A stretch of 64,000 nt of DNA. It comes from Gonatopus flavifemur. Lineage: Eukaryota; Arthropoda; Insecta; Hymenoptera; Dryinidae. The notes under the pieces were generated by a model. It saw only the letters and a list, made by a program, of their open reading frames with translations, was not told where the DNA came from and ran no database searches. The DNA lies in assembly GCA_018340375.1 (NCBI GenBank), contig JAFFJZ010000042.1, positions 310,001 through 374,000 of the forward strand, given 5' to 3'. The position numbers and the translations under genes are program-made. This document shows positions 47,584 to 57,899 of this stretch, in pieces (position 1 is the first letter of the stretch; each line of letters starts with the position of its first letter).

Positions 47584-48648
47584 TTAATGCAGTAGATGCT
47601 CAAAATGATGGCCTTCGACTTCAATACACATTTCAAAACGTTTTACAAAAGATTGCTGAACTCGTGCTAAAATATCTTCATTGATGCTCGCGCATGCATT
47701 GATGATTCGTTGACGCATATTCTCAGGTGTAGTCGGTGCTTGTCGATAAACTGTATCTTTTATGTTTCCCCATGAAAAAAAATCTGGAGAAGTAAGATCC
47801 GGAGAACGGGCAGGCCAATGAACTGGTCCACGACGTCCTATCCATCGTCCAGGATAATCTCTGTCCAATATTTCTCGAGCTATGACTGCATAATGGGATG
47901 GACAACCATCGTGTTGATACCACATATTCAATCGTTCCTGAATAGGTATGTCTTCAAGTAATGTTGGAAGTACTTGATCTAAGAAATGTCTGTACTTCTC
48001 TCCATTTAGCGTATCTGCAATGAAGTACGGTCCAATTACTCGAGATCGAAAAATACCACACCAAACATTCACAGCCCATTGTCTTTGATGCTCTACTTGA
48101 CGTAACCATCTCGGATTTTCTGTCGCCCAGTTATGCATATTATGTCGATTCACTTGACCATGATTGGTGAACGTCGACTCATCAGAAAATAATATGTTGA
48201 TGAAGTTGTTATTGTGCATTTGCGCTAGACCCCATCGACAAAACTGTACACGATTTTCGAAATCATCACCGTGCAGGTCTTGATGCAAACAAATGTGATA
48301 CGGATGGAATTCGTGACGTTTCAGTATTCGAAGAACACTTCTTCGAGAAATTCCCGAATGGAGTTCAATTTCACGACAGCTCACGTGTGGATTATTGGCT
48401 ACTGCAGCTAGTACATTAACTTCCGCATTTTCTCCGCTAACAGTTCTCATTCGATGTCGTTTTTCCCTTGTAACACTTCCCGTTTCTGAGAATAATTTTG
48501 TAATGCGTTGAAAATACCTAATGGATGGCGTTGTTCTTTCAGGAAATCGTTCTGCATACAAGTCATATGCTTGTCTGGGGTTCTTATGCACTTCACCGTA
48601 AATGTAGATCATATCGATCTTTTCAGAAACCGTGTATCGGATATCCAT
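47584..48648 (-). CDS. DD41D transposase with DUF4817-like N-terminus
   Basis: The enzyme would bind the TIRs and catalyse cut-and-paste transposition at TA sites. Taking the Met at 48648 gives 354 residues starting MDIRYTVSEK; an upstream in-frame Met at 48708 would add 20 residues, less like the family. Residues 5-55 (IYIYGEVHKNPRQAYDLYAE, then RFPERTTPSIRYFQRI) match the DUF4817-type helix-turn-helix. Residues 85-125 form a second HTH (NNPHVSCREIELHSG). The catalytic triad is D156 (LFSDESTF), D247 (WYQHDGCPSH) and D289 (LTSPDFFSWG), so 41 residues separate the last two. The C-terminus (CIEVEGHHFEHLLH) matches the frame-shifted end of the related element at 52.7 kb. No stop or frameshift is seen, so the gene may be functional. 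Confidence 0.9.
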   Translation of the reverse strand: MDIRYTVSEKIDMIYIYGEVHKNPRQAYDLYAERFPERTTPSIRYFQRITKLFSETGSVTREKRHRMRTVSGENAEVNVLAAVANNPHVSCREIELHSGISRRSVLRILKRHEFHPYHICLHQDLHGDDFENRVQFCRWGLAQMHNNNFINILFSDESTFTNHGQVNRHNMHNWATENPRWLRQVEHQRQWAVNVWCGIFRSRVIGPYFIADTLNGEKYRHFLDQVLPTLLEDIPIQERLNMWYQHDGCPSHYAVIAREILDRDYPGRWIGRRGPVHWPARSPDLTSPDFFSWGNIKDTVYRQAPTTPENMRQRIINACASINEDILARVQQSFVKRFEMCIEVEGHHFEHLLH

Positions 48649-48771
48649 GATTTTCAATTTGTCATAAACCAAGTAATAATCAAATGTAACTGACAAACTG
48701 ACTTTCAAAATCGTGAATTTTCACTGAACCCCGTCGTTTGTTTACACATCGCGTGAGCTCTGAATGGTGGT

Positions 48772-49161
48772 AATGTAGACGATTGAAATGTGTTGTGTAT
48801 TGACAACTTTTGTACGAAACATTCTTTTGCAAGACCCTTCGTTTTCGAGTTGTTCGAATGTCAGATTCAAAATGGAACAATATCGATTAGAGCGCCATTT
48901 TTGCGGATTTCAGGAAAATGGTTCAGACAAAAGTTTCTTGGTTTTTGACCTAGAATCCAAATCTGCAGTAAAAAATATGAGATGCTATTTAAAAAACAAG
49001 AGTTGATCTCAGAATGCCCTTGAAGATGAGATTTGAGGTCAAAGCCAAGGTCACCATCGGATGTCCCCCTCGGTACCCTACAACTTTTGTCCGAAAAATT
49101 TTCTCGTATCTCACTTTATTTTTGGAAAAAACGCCCGCGACACTTTAAATGCCCCACCCTG
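48772..49161. repeat. Right TIR of the DD41D element
   Basis: It ends 'aaatgccccaccctg' before TA. It includes the complement blocks 'acaacttttgtccgaaa' (about 49080), 'gttcagacaaaagtttc' (about 48921) and 'gacaacttttgtacgaaa' (about 48803), plus a CCAAGGTCA site at 49045-49053. Compared with the left TIR about 56 bp are missing near its inner end. Confidence 0.85.
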
Positions 49162-49350
49162 TATATATATATATATATATAGCGATTGTAGATGAGTGTT
49201 GAGGTTGAGGTTTAGACTTCAGTGTAATTTAGGATGAGGTAGTTGTAAGACGAATCGGCGGGGAGATTTTGTGAGGGAGGACGGCGCTCACAAACAATGT
49301 AAGTGAGCGCCGATGAAAAATAAATGGAGAAATAAAATACAACACAATAC
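49162..49350 (+). other. Probable LINE 3' end with hairpin
   Basis: After a (TA)n run the purine-rich style returns ('gtgttgaggttgaggtttag'). It is followed by a perfect 10-bp stem, CGGCGCTCAC at 49282-49291 and GTGAGCGCCG at 49303-49312, then two AATAAA signals and an 'acaatacaatac' tail. The order hairpin, poly(A) signal, short repeat tail fits a LINE 3' end in plus orientation. It may be the end of the LINE broken at 45379, but the intervening RT half is missing, so the link is inference. Confidence 0.5.
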
Positions 49351-50357
49351 AATACATTCCATTTTGCCAATTCTGATATTGTTGAAGTTGTTGAATCGTT
49401 GTTTGATACGATTCAACAATCGGAAGAGGTCACGCCAAGAACATCAACATTGATCATTCTCCAATAAACCCTTCAAATACATTTGAGAAAAGTATCCCGA
49501 AAAACATCATGTTTTTCCAGCACTCACCACAACACAGAATCAAAATCAATCGGTTTCTTAGACCAGGGTTCTGGGGATTCAGCGTTGCTCTTGTCAAAAA
49601 AACTTATCAGTCTTGCCGAATCCAATTAGATCTTGTACAATGTTTCTCCTTGAAGCGAATGTGGTAGTTCAATTGACTCTTCCAATATAAGAATTATCGA
49701 ATCTGGTCGAGTCTTATTGAAATCTTGAGTTCGAAAGTTTTGCCAATTCTCATTCGATTTTATTCAAACGGATACCATGAGTTTTCCCAACTCGATTCAG
49801 TCCTTTGTAATATACCTAGTATATTTCCCCCATACATCTTGAATCACCTTTGCTCCCCTCATTACCTTCATAAAAATGTATATTCCCCTATAAATTCTAA
49901 GTAGTGAATAAGACGAAAGGGAATCAATATGAAATTGCACCCTTTCAAGCAAATCTTCCTGTTATATGCTATAATGTAAGTCCTGTTAGTCAAAGCAATA
50001 CCCATGAGTGATCAAATCCTATACAGGAGAGCCAGGCACACTTCACGTACCCCTGACTCATCTACGGATGTGATAAGTTGAATTTCTCTCTGAATGGGGG
50101 TCGAATCAAAAAGAAAGCTCTGAACCCAAATATCATGAAACATCCTTCATTTTGAACAATGTATACCGTGTGAATCATGAATCATCAAAGTCCCCAAACT
50201 CTTTTCTTCACCTCCAATTAATTCAACACGGAAGACAATAATCCAATGAACTGACCCTTTTGAATAGGTACCCTTGACAGCCGACTAAATATCGCGCCGT
50301 GCAATAAGATGACTCAAGGGGAAATTCCGTAGGTATAAGGGACCCCGTACCAAGCGT
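49351..50357. other. Non-coding stretch
   Basis: No gene or clear repeat recognised. Confidence 0.4.
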
Positions 50358-50700
50358 ATACAGAGTGGCGCAAAACACCCGCATAGGTTTTGGACAGGGC
50401 ATGAGAATTGGATCAAATTTTTCTTCAAATATAGGAGGGATCGACGGCTGTCTTAACAAGGGACTTCGAGTTCCCCAGTCCTGTAGGGGACGATGGGGGG
50501 GCCAGAATTTCCAATGAGACGGGGGGCTTGTGATACGTCATTCAATAGGGTTTTCTAACCCAAATCCAGCGGTTTCTTGTTCCTTGAAATCGGATCATTT
50601 TTCGCTGAGTTATCGTTATTTTAATACTCCGATGTGGCAAAGTCTGGAAGCACTCCCATAACTTTTGAACGAGACATGATAATCTGGATTTAATTTTTTT
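50358..50700. repeat. Solo terminal repeat of a DD41D-like element (candidate)
   Basis: Next to TA the sequence starts CAGAGTGGCGCAAAACACCC, resembling the CAGGGYG start of the two DD41D elements. It continues with 'cataggttttggacagggca' and, at about 50660, 'cccataacttttgaacgaga', a similar block repeated. No matching second end or transposase was found nearby. Confidence 0.35.
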
Positions 50701-50732
50701 TGAATCGGAGGTTTTTTTATTCCAATCTCGGC

Positions 50733-50780
50733 ATTACCCAGAATCAAGGGCGTGGACGAGTCAGGAACCTGATTCCTCGC

Positions 50781-50813
<33 letters not shown>

Positions 50814-51014
50814 CGTATGTGTGTGTGTGTGGTTGTGTGTGGGCGTCGGTGTGTGTGTGGGGTGATTGTGTGTGGGTCACACAGTTCCATACGACCGAAC
50901 CATCCACCCACACTCACACACACACACATCGACACCCACCCACAACCACCCACACGCACACACACACAAGGAATCAGGTTCCGGACATGTCCACGTCATT
51001 GATCCTGGGTAATG
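50733..51014. repeat. Inverted repeat with GT and AC microsatellite arms
   Basis: The outer arms 'attacccagaatcaagggcg' and its near complement 'gatcctgggtaat' flank inner arms 'caggaacctgattcct' and 'aggaatcaggttccg'. Between them lies a (GT)n-rich half, 50778-50870, and an (AC)n-rich half, 50908-50970. The result is a hairpin in which one microsatellite pairs with the other. Cys/Val-rich and His/Thr-rich ORFs here are artefacts of the dinucleotide repeats. Confidence 0.75.
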
Positions 51015-51199
51015 CCCAATCAACAAATCAAAACCATTCAAATGTAGTTAAAACAAAATATTAACAAACAATCATGCAATTTTCAACACACAATGTGCAA
51101 TATAATTTGAATAAATAAAACAATGCTTGTTAATGATAACTTATATAATTGAAAACCGAACAACATGCGCAAATAATAAATTATAAAGTGTCACGTGAA

Positions 51200-52036
51200 A
51201 TCAATCGAAACATAGTGCTCGTGTGACCTCACCAACTGAAGAGAATGGACATGTGAAGAGGAGTCGAAGAGACCCACTAAGGGTTCAATACAACAGCACT
51301 CTTCAATGCATGTCTCTACTAACTGAGGAGAATGGACATGGGAAGAGGAACTGGAGAAAACGACTAAGGGTCCGATCAATAGAGAAGGAAACCATTGATC
51401 GATGAATCAACCCTCGCCTATGATTCACAAACTTGCGAAACGACCAAGCGCACGAAACATCTGGGCAACCCCTTCCACTCTGAATACCAACGCGCACAAA
51501 TTGGAAGTTGACCCTCTTCCTGAGGGTGTCGATGCGCACCAATCGAGAAATCTCCGATCACGGATCGATCAGAGTTGGCATCTGTGGGCTCACGGGCGCG
51601 CCATCCCTCCAATCAAGAGTACCAAGGCGCACCAATTAGGAAAACTCATCGATACTTCGCGGAGAAGGAATTGAATACTCATTTCTGATTAGACGACCAT
51701 TACACCCCGGTGCATTCATGGTGAATCTGCCAATCATCGCCAACGTTTCTAGCTAACAACTTCTCTCCTGGAATACTCGAATTCGAATGAGAGCAGAGGC
51801 TCCTGAAAAACTCAAATTTGAACGAGAGCAGAGGCTCTTGAAATACTCAATTCGAACGAAAACAATTGGACTCAACACCACATCGGATTGACACCAAAAA
51901 CTACTCGAAGGAAGGATATTTCTTCAAACCGTGGGTCGAACCGCATCAATATACGGACTGGACGTCGACTTCCTCCAACGAGGATCTAAACACGAACTTC
52001 AACATTGGAGGAGAAATTCCAGACCAACAAGTGAAA
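51200..52036 (+). other. Possible transcribed exon with internal repeats, unidentified
   Basis: The sequence is less AT-rich than its surroundings and holds three successive open frames. Two internal tandem duplications are visible: an 87-bp one ('actgaagagaatggacatg' at 51235 and 'actgaggagaatggacatg' at 51322) and a 36-bp one near 51770-51865 ('gagagcagaggctc' repeated). It ends with AAA followed by GTGAGTATC at 52037, a good 5' splice donor. A matching acceptor lies at 54450. No protein family is recognised and no single frame spans the region, so it may be an untranslated exon, a non-coding RNA or a decayed gene. Confidence 0.3.
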
Positions 52037-52185
52037 GTGAGTATCTCTTCCCATTTTCTTGCGTAATATGCGAGCCCTTGAGGGTGAATAAACACATAAC
52101 AGGTGGTATTTTTTCCCTCCTCTCATTATTTGAGGTTAGTACTTTAAATAATAAGACTCTTTCCCCTCAACCATTTTTTTATATA

Positions 52186-52560
52186 CAGGGCGTCCCATTT
52201 GAAACAGGACAGCTGAATAACTCTTCAGGTAATGGAGGGGGAAAAAAATTGTTCAGATAAAAGTTGTAGAGTTCGAAGGGGGCCATAAGATGGTGACCTT
52301 GAATTTGACCTTGAGGTCGATTTTGAGCATAATTGATGGTCAAAGTATGTTATTTAAATAGAAAACCCTACGTTCGACCTCAGAAATGGAAAGAACGAAA
52401 AATTTTACGTCCGAATATGTTAACATATCAGGTCATTTAGAGGTCATTTGGAGGTCAAAAAACCATTTTCTATGGATTTTCACGGAGAAGCCTCAAACGA
52501 GTTGTTTCTCTGACCAAAGTTATCAGGTTAAAGTGAAACCCCACGTTTCGACCTTGAATT
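52186..52560. repeat. Left TIR of the second DD41D element
   Basis: It is the inverse of about 53864-54239. It contains many GGTCA-type half-sites: TGACCTTGA at 52294-52302 and 52306-52314, CGACCTTGA at 52549-52557 and, just inside, 52561-52569, plus 'aggtcatttagaggtcattt'. Immediately inside, 52574-52630 holds 2.5 tandem copies of 'acgataatgaatgccaaatt'. Confidence 0.85.
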
Positions 52561-52703
52561 CGACCTTGAGAACGATAATGAATGCCAAATTTGAAACGAT
52601 AATGAATGCCAAATTTGAAACGATAATTGAAAAATTATTTATTTTTCCAGTTCGTCGTTTGATAATGACAGATGGCACGAATCCGTTGACGGGTAAGACA
52701 CAC

Positions 52704-53764
52704 TTATTGCAGGAGATGTTCGAATTGACCGCCATTTACTTCAATACATAACTCCAGCCGGCATCGAAAGTTTCCAAGAACAGACTGAAAAACTTCTGCA
52801 CGAATATTCGCAATTGCGTATCTGATGCGTTGTTGTAGATCCACAGGTGTTGTTGGTCGGTTGGTATAAACGACATTTTTACGTAACCCCACAAATAAAA
52901 ATCTTGAGGGATGAGATCAGGAGATCTTGCCGGCCACAGTACAAATCCACCTTGACCAATCCAACGATTGGGGAAAAGGATATTTAGATAATCCCTCACA
53001 CATCGAGCGAAGTGTGGTGGTGCACCGTCTTGCTGATACCACATCCTCTGCCTAGTTGCTAATGTCACATCTTCCATGAGAACTGGTAATCCATTCTGTA
53101 AAAACTGTAGATAATTAGGACCATTAACAGTTCCATCAAAAAAATACGGCCCAATAACTTGATTGTCTAGAATTCCACACCAAACATTCATACTCCACCG
53201 ATGCTGATGATCAACTTGTTGAGTCCAGTGCGGGTTTTGCGCTGACCAATAGTGGCTATTGTGACGATTTAACAAGCCAGTACTTCGAAACGTTGATTCA
53301 TCACTGAGAAGAACATATCGAAAGAAATCGGGCGCTTCGTTCAACCTCTGTAAAGCCCAATGGCAAAAGTTAACCCGATTCTGCATATCTTGTTGAGATA
53401 ATTCTTGGGTCAGTGTGATGTGGTACGGATGATATTGAGCAGCTTGTAGAATCCTGTGTGCCGTACTGCGTGGAATACCCAAATCGCGTTCAATATCACG
53501 TAAACTAACATGAGGATTCATGTGTATTATTGCTAAAACAGCAACGCATCGAGGGTCGTTAAAGTTGAAACCTTGATTGTTTCGGCGTTGACCAATCCTT
53601 CCTTGTCGACAATTTCTTTCAACTTGGCGAATGACTTCTGGAGAAGGATGATGCTGCCGATCTCCAAACCGCTCTCTGTACAATCGTGACGCTCTTTGAT
53701 ACACTCCGCGACACTCACCCAAGATCATTAGAATATCAACACATTCGTTAGGTGAATAAACCAT
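52704..53764 (-). pseudogene. DD41D transposase with one-base frameshift
   Basis: It starts MVYSPNECVDILMILGECRG at 53764 with the same DUF4817-like N-terminal helix-turn-helix as the 47.6 kb transposase (RLYRERFGDRQHHPSPEV). A second HTH follows (MNPHVSLRDIERDLGIPRST). The catalytic residues are in LLSDESTF, WYQQDGAPPHFA and LIPQDFYLWG; 41 residues again separate the last two. Just after YLWGYVK the frame is lost. The expected C-terminus (KNVVYTNRPTTPVDLQQRI ... CIEVNGGQFEHLLQ) continues in another frame to 52704. A missing base in the T run at about 52875-52880 (A run on the coding strand) would explain this. Otherwise the gene is intact, so the lesion looks recent. Confidence 0.88.
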
Positions 53765-53863
53765 TCTGAACCCGCACTTACACCGTAAACGATGAAAACT
53801 TCTTAATGATCATTTTCGTACTGATATGGAGAATCAACTCTGAAGGTTAATTCTGTTTACTTT

Positions 53864-54239
53864 CAATTCAAGGTCGAAACGTGGGGTTTCACTTTAACTT
53901 TGATAACTTTGGTCAGAGAAACAACTCGTTTGAGGCTTTCCCGTGAAAATCCATAGAAAATGGTTTTTGACCTTCAAATGACCTCTAAATGACCTGATAT
54001 GTGAGCATGTTCGGACGTAAAATTTTCCGCTCTTTCCATTTCTGAGGTCGAACGTAGGGTTTTCCATTTGAAAAAACATACTTTGACCATCAATTATGCT
54101 CAAAATCGACCTCAAGGTCAAATTCAAGGTCACTATCTTATGGCCCCCTTCGAACCCTACAACTTTTATCTGAACAATTTTTTCCCCCTCCATTCCCTGA
54201 AGAGTTATTCAGCTGTCCTGTTTCAAATGGGATGCCCTG
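53864..54239. repeat. Right TIR of the second DD41D element
   Basis: The complement of the left TIR, ending 'aatgggatgccctg' before TA. TCAAGGTCA sites are at 54112-54120 and 54124-54132, and TCAAGGTCG at 53868-53876. Confidence 0.85.
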
Positions 54240-54450
54240 TATATATTCATATTCATTTCAACTATCTTTTCCTTTCTTTATCAAATGAGATCAATTGAAT
54301 TTAGAAGAGGCATTGAAGGGTATCCAATCTAACTTCAAATTGAGTAACGTAAAGATACCCCCTTAACCTAACATCAATCATTCAATTCGTTTCATCCAAA
54401 TCACCTCCAATTATTCTTCCTTTGAAACGAAACAATCTTGTTCTGCCTAG

Positions 54451-54635
54451 TGAACCGAATCGAGGAGATTCGGGAAAGAATCAAGAAGGCAGAAGGTCGG
54501 CTAGAAGCTCGCAGACGAATCTTTTCTCAACCGGGTTCCCAGTTTCATCCCAGATATAGAGGACTGAAGAGGGATCATCTAAAAGATAAAAAGGATATAA
54601 TTAAATATAAAAATCTCCTGGAAGTTTCAACCTAG
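54451..54635 (+). CDS. Possible terminal exon, basic coiled-coil protein
   Basis: A pyrimidine-rich acceptor (aatcttgttctgcctag) ends at 54450. The frame that then opens, in phase 1, encodes about 60 residues: NRIEEIRERIKKAEGRLEAR, then a PGSQFHPRYRGL turn and a second charged helix, stopping with TAG at 54633-54635. A possible polyadenylation signal (AATAAA) is near 54796. The helix with regular Ile/Leu/Ala spacing suggests a short coiled coil. I do not recognise the protein. The nearest upstream donor is at 52037, and the second DD41D element would then lie inside the intron. Could also be a leftover transposon ORF. Confidence 0.4.
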
Positions 54636-54639
54636 AGGG

Positions 54640-57600
54640 CTTCTCCTCCACCTTCACCTAAACGTTGTAAACCTTGCGTTGAGTACAGAATTTTTCATTT
54701 TCATTGTGAACTTTGTATTGTATTTGGAAATACCTATTCAAGTTATACCGATAGTCAGCTAATATCTTTGGGACTCCCAATTATTGAAGTCATTGAATAA
54801 AATTGAAGAAAACGACGAATGTAATCTGATTTCACCTTCTAGAATAAATGATGAATTTACGTATAAATCAGTCCCATGATCAAACTAAACCTCATAAAAA
54901 TTGAAAAACTGATCCTATCCCTTCCTTGCTAGTCTGCTGAATAGGGGAATTGTCAAAATAAGTTTTTACTCTGAATATTTCATCTTGAAATACTTGGGAT
55001 GTGACAGATCTGAGTGGAATTATTTATAGTAACAAATTCCTAAAAGGCCTTGGACCTCTGTACACGAGGATAGTACTTTTCTTATGAAAGTTCGAGCATT
55101 ATGAGACTTTGAGAGATTTGTTCGAAGAAACAATTTGACTCGAGTCAGATCAACGCTGAATTTCCATGAAATGTGGTATGTTTCAAGTTATATGTTGTCC
55201 CTGAGTAATACGTTTTATTTGGAAACATAAATTATACTACAGTAATATTCATATCTTTCATTCTCAGTAGAGGTGGACGAATCTTCACAAAACGGATCTT
55301 TTGTATAGAAGAGATCTTGAATTTCTATCGATTTCTATGAAATTTCTATAATAACTTGATAAGTATTTCATACAAAAGTTTCGCTTCGTCAAGATTCGCC
55401 CACCTGTAATTCTCATTTTGAATTCGATTCCAACAGACTCTTCAACCTTCAACGATATCAAATCTTCTGACCCATGTGCTAAATATGGAGGATATAATTG
55501 TTTTTTCCAAGTATGCGAGTTGATTGATCCTTCACGAGGCAGGCTCACCATACAGCGAACACTTCCCTGCCAGAAAAAACCTTCCAAATTTTATTATAGA
55601 ACGGAAAAAGCAATAGAAAACAATTGGAAATAAGGTGTGCTTATGTCATCGCCGCATTATTACCTACTATTTTTTACGATTTCTCATCAATTTTTTGGGT
55701 ATATGTACAATAGGATTGAAGAGGTCTTTTTCGCCAGGGTCAGTGTTGAGCACAACCTGCCTCGCCATGTGAATGATCAATATGTTCTCGTAGTAAAGGA
55801 TTGTTGTGGAAATTATATCGTTGAATTCCTTCTTTCATTTCACGAAGCAATTGATTATTCTGTGAAATTATTTCGATATGAATTAACATTGTTAGAAAAG
55901 GGCAAGTGAATTTTAGTAACAATCCTCAATCCCATAATCAGTTCTTGAATTCCAGAAAGTTGTTGAATTCAATAACCATTGAATTATTAATTTTTGCATT
56001 AGAATCAATAAACTTCCTAAGAATCTATAATATCTCAGAGAAAGAGAGTGTCGTATTATCCAACGACTCATTGGAATTGACATTTAAAAAGTTTGTCAAG
56101 GGCACTCAAGCATCAAGAGAAGCGGGTGAAATTTTGTACCAGCTTTTCTCATAAACTATTTGATAAATTTTAATTTGAAATGAACCATAATTCAATGCAT
56201 ACCTGAGATTGGACTCAATTGTAAGTTTCCGTTTCCTTATAGTTTGTAGATGTTGAGGAACGAGATTGTGAAGAATTTTTGACAGTCGAGGTTTATTGCT
56301 TCCAGAATCCTTTCATACTTATCAGGAAGTCAGTAGAAAACTGAAACTGATATTAAGAGTCTCATCCTGGTAATTGATGCACTGAAAATTTTTGTTGAAC
56401 GCATAATACATGAAAAAAGTTGGCGCAAATTTTCTTCCACTCCTTCCAGTACTCGAATACCCTTAAACCATCGTATAAATTTGTTTCTAATTATTTTGAA
56501 TGAATTTTTCCCCATTTCATTTGGGATATCGTGAGTTCATGGTAAATAATTTTGCAACAATGAGCCGTAACGAGGGATTATCCATGGACCTATTGCAAAC
56601 TGTTCTTGTGATATATGAGAAATATGGTGGGGAGCCACATGAAACTAATTGAAATTATGGAGCAAGTATTTGGATGATAATTTATACTTTCAATATCCGA
56701 TGTTGGTACATGAAATGGCTTCGGAGAAAAAAACAAAAAGAACCTGTAAATGATAAAAAGAGGTCAACGTTAATAAATATTTGTAACGGGAATCAATAAT
56801 ATCATACAAAAACAATGGAACAAAGTATACTGTCTTGAAAAAAACGAAGGTTCCAAATTTTGTGGAACAAAAAACAAGTATTAAAATAGAAACGTGTATT
56901 AGAAGTTCATTTGGGACATGCCTGTGCTCTGTGGGAGTGGTACTGTTTGAGGAACAAATCAATTACTTTGCCCACTCTTACTCTTTCAATTCATGGAATT
57001 CATAAAAATGATAGGAATGAAAAGTTTCATCTTTCTTCAGCCGGTGAATTGTGGATTTCAATAGTCTTATTTCCCTGCTAATATTTTGAAAGCTTGTTCT
57101 CGAGTCGTTTCCAATTTTCATCTGAAACTTCATTCAGGGTTGACCCATTAACATCACTTTCAGGGGAAAAATTTTTTTCTCAGGCGGTAGAAGAGAATTT
57201 TTTTTGAAATTTGAAATTCGGGCAATGTACAGCAATTCGTCAGGCATCAAAGATTATTCTCCAAAAGTTCCAGACCGATTCAGAAATTCGGTTGGGAGAA
57301 ATCTTGCTGACAAAATGTGTACTCTGATGGTATGCTGGTATCTCCTTAATTTGAAAAAACATTTCCTTTGAATTCATGTTTCGAAGTCCTAATCTCTTGT
57401 TCCCGAAACCACGTTTGGAAAACCCGCTAAAATGGCTGCGATGAAGGCGGGAGTTTTCTACAAATCATATCATGAAAATTGAGATGTAATATTCTTTCTC
57501 CCAATCTGTTTTGTAACTATTCGATATTTTCTCCTCAACTAAAATGGAAAAGCAATAGATACATCAGATATTGAAAAACATATTTCCCACTTGAAGCGAA

Positions 57601-57899
57601 GAAGTTTTACTTACACGCATGCGTGGTGGCGTTGATTGTGTAATACGTGTGGAATCACCAACTTAGAAAATTCTTTCATTCTCCTCAAACAGCCAATCGT
57701 ATTTATAGTTCTCATGAGACTTGACGAATGAACCTCTACCTATTATCTTTGTACCTATATTCTCATTTCGAGTTGGCAACCCTAAGTACGAGCTCTTGTC
57801 ACATCATCGAAACATCACGAACGAATTCGAATTCAAAAAACTCGGACAACCGTGAATGTGAAATACTGAACCCACGACTATTATGATATATTTTACGTT
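54640..57899. other. Mostly non-coding; small unidentified ORFs
   Basis: A frame at 55436-55633 follows 'gattccaacag' (a possible acceptor) and encodes a small Cys-bearing peptide (SDPCAKYGGYNCFFQVCELI, then LPCQKKPS) ending NNWK. Plus-strand frames 55637-55909 and 55906-56154 adjoin it. None can be assigned to a family, and I cannot connect them by clear splice sites. 56160-57899 holds nothing I recognise. Confidence 0.35.

Larger units (their letters stand above)
47128..49161 (-). mobile_element. DD41D Tc1/mariner-type transposon, apparently complete
   Basis: The 2034-bp element has ends CAGGGTGGGGCATTTAAAGT in inverted orientation, flanked on both sides by TA in a (TA)n run. Inverted repeats extend for about 446 bp (left) and 390 bp (right). 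One long ORF on the minus strand encodes an uninterrupted transposase. The element sits at the 5' edge of the CR1-type LINE. All parts needed for a cut-and-paste element are visible. Confidence 0.9.
52186..54239 (-). mobile_element. Second DD41D transposon, inactivated
   Basis: This 2054-bp element has ends CAGGGCGTCCCATTTGAAAC (left) and the near-identical complement (right), each flanked by TA (52184-52185 and 54240-54241). TIRs are about 375 bp. They share the 'ataaaagttgtag' + 'gttcgaaggggg' + 'atggtgaccttg' block with the element at 47128. The minus-strand transposase has one frameshift. Confidence 0.88.

Noticed and set aside
50700..51064. Cys/Val-rich and His/Thr-rich ORFs
   Set aside because: They read (GT)n and (AC)n dinucleotide repeats.
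51931..52260. 109-residue ORF crossing the candidate donor and the left end of the DD41D TIR
   Set aside because: It runs through the transposon boundary and has no conserved features.
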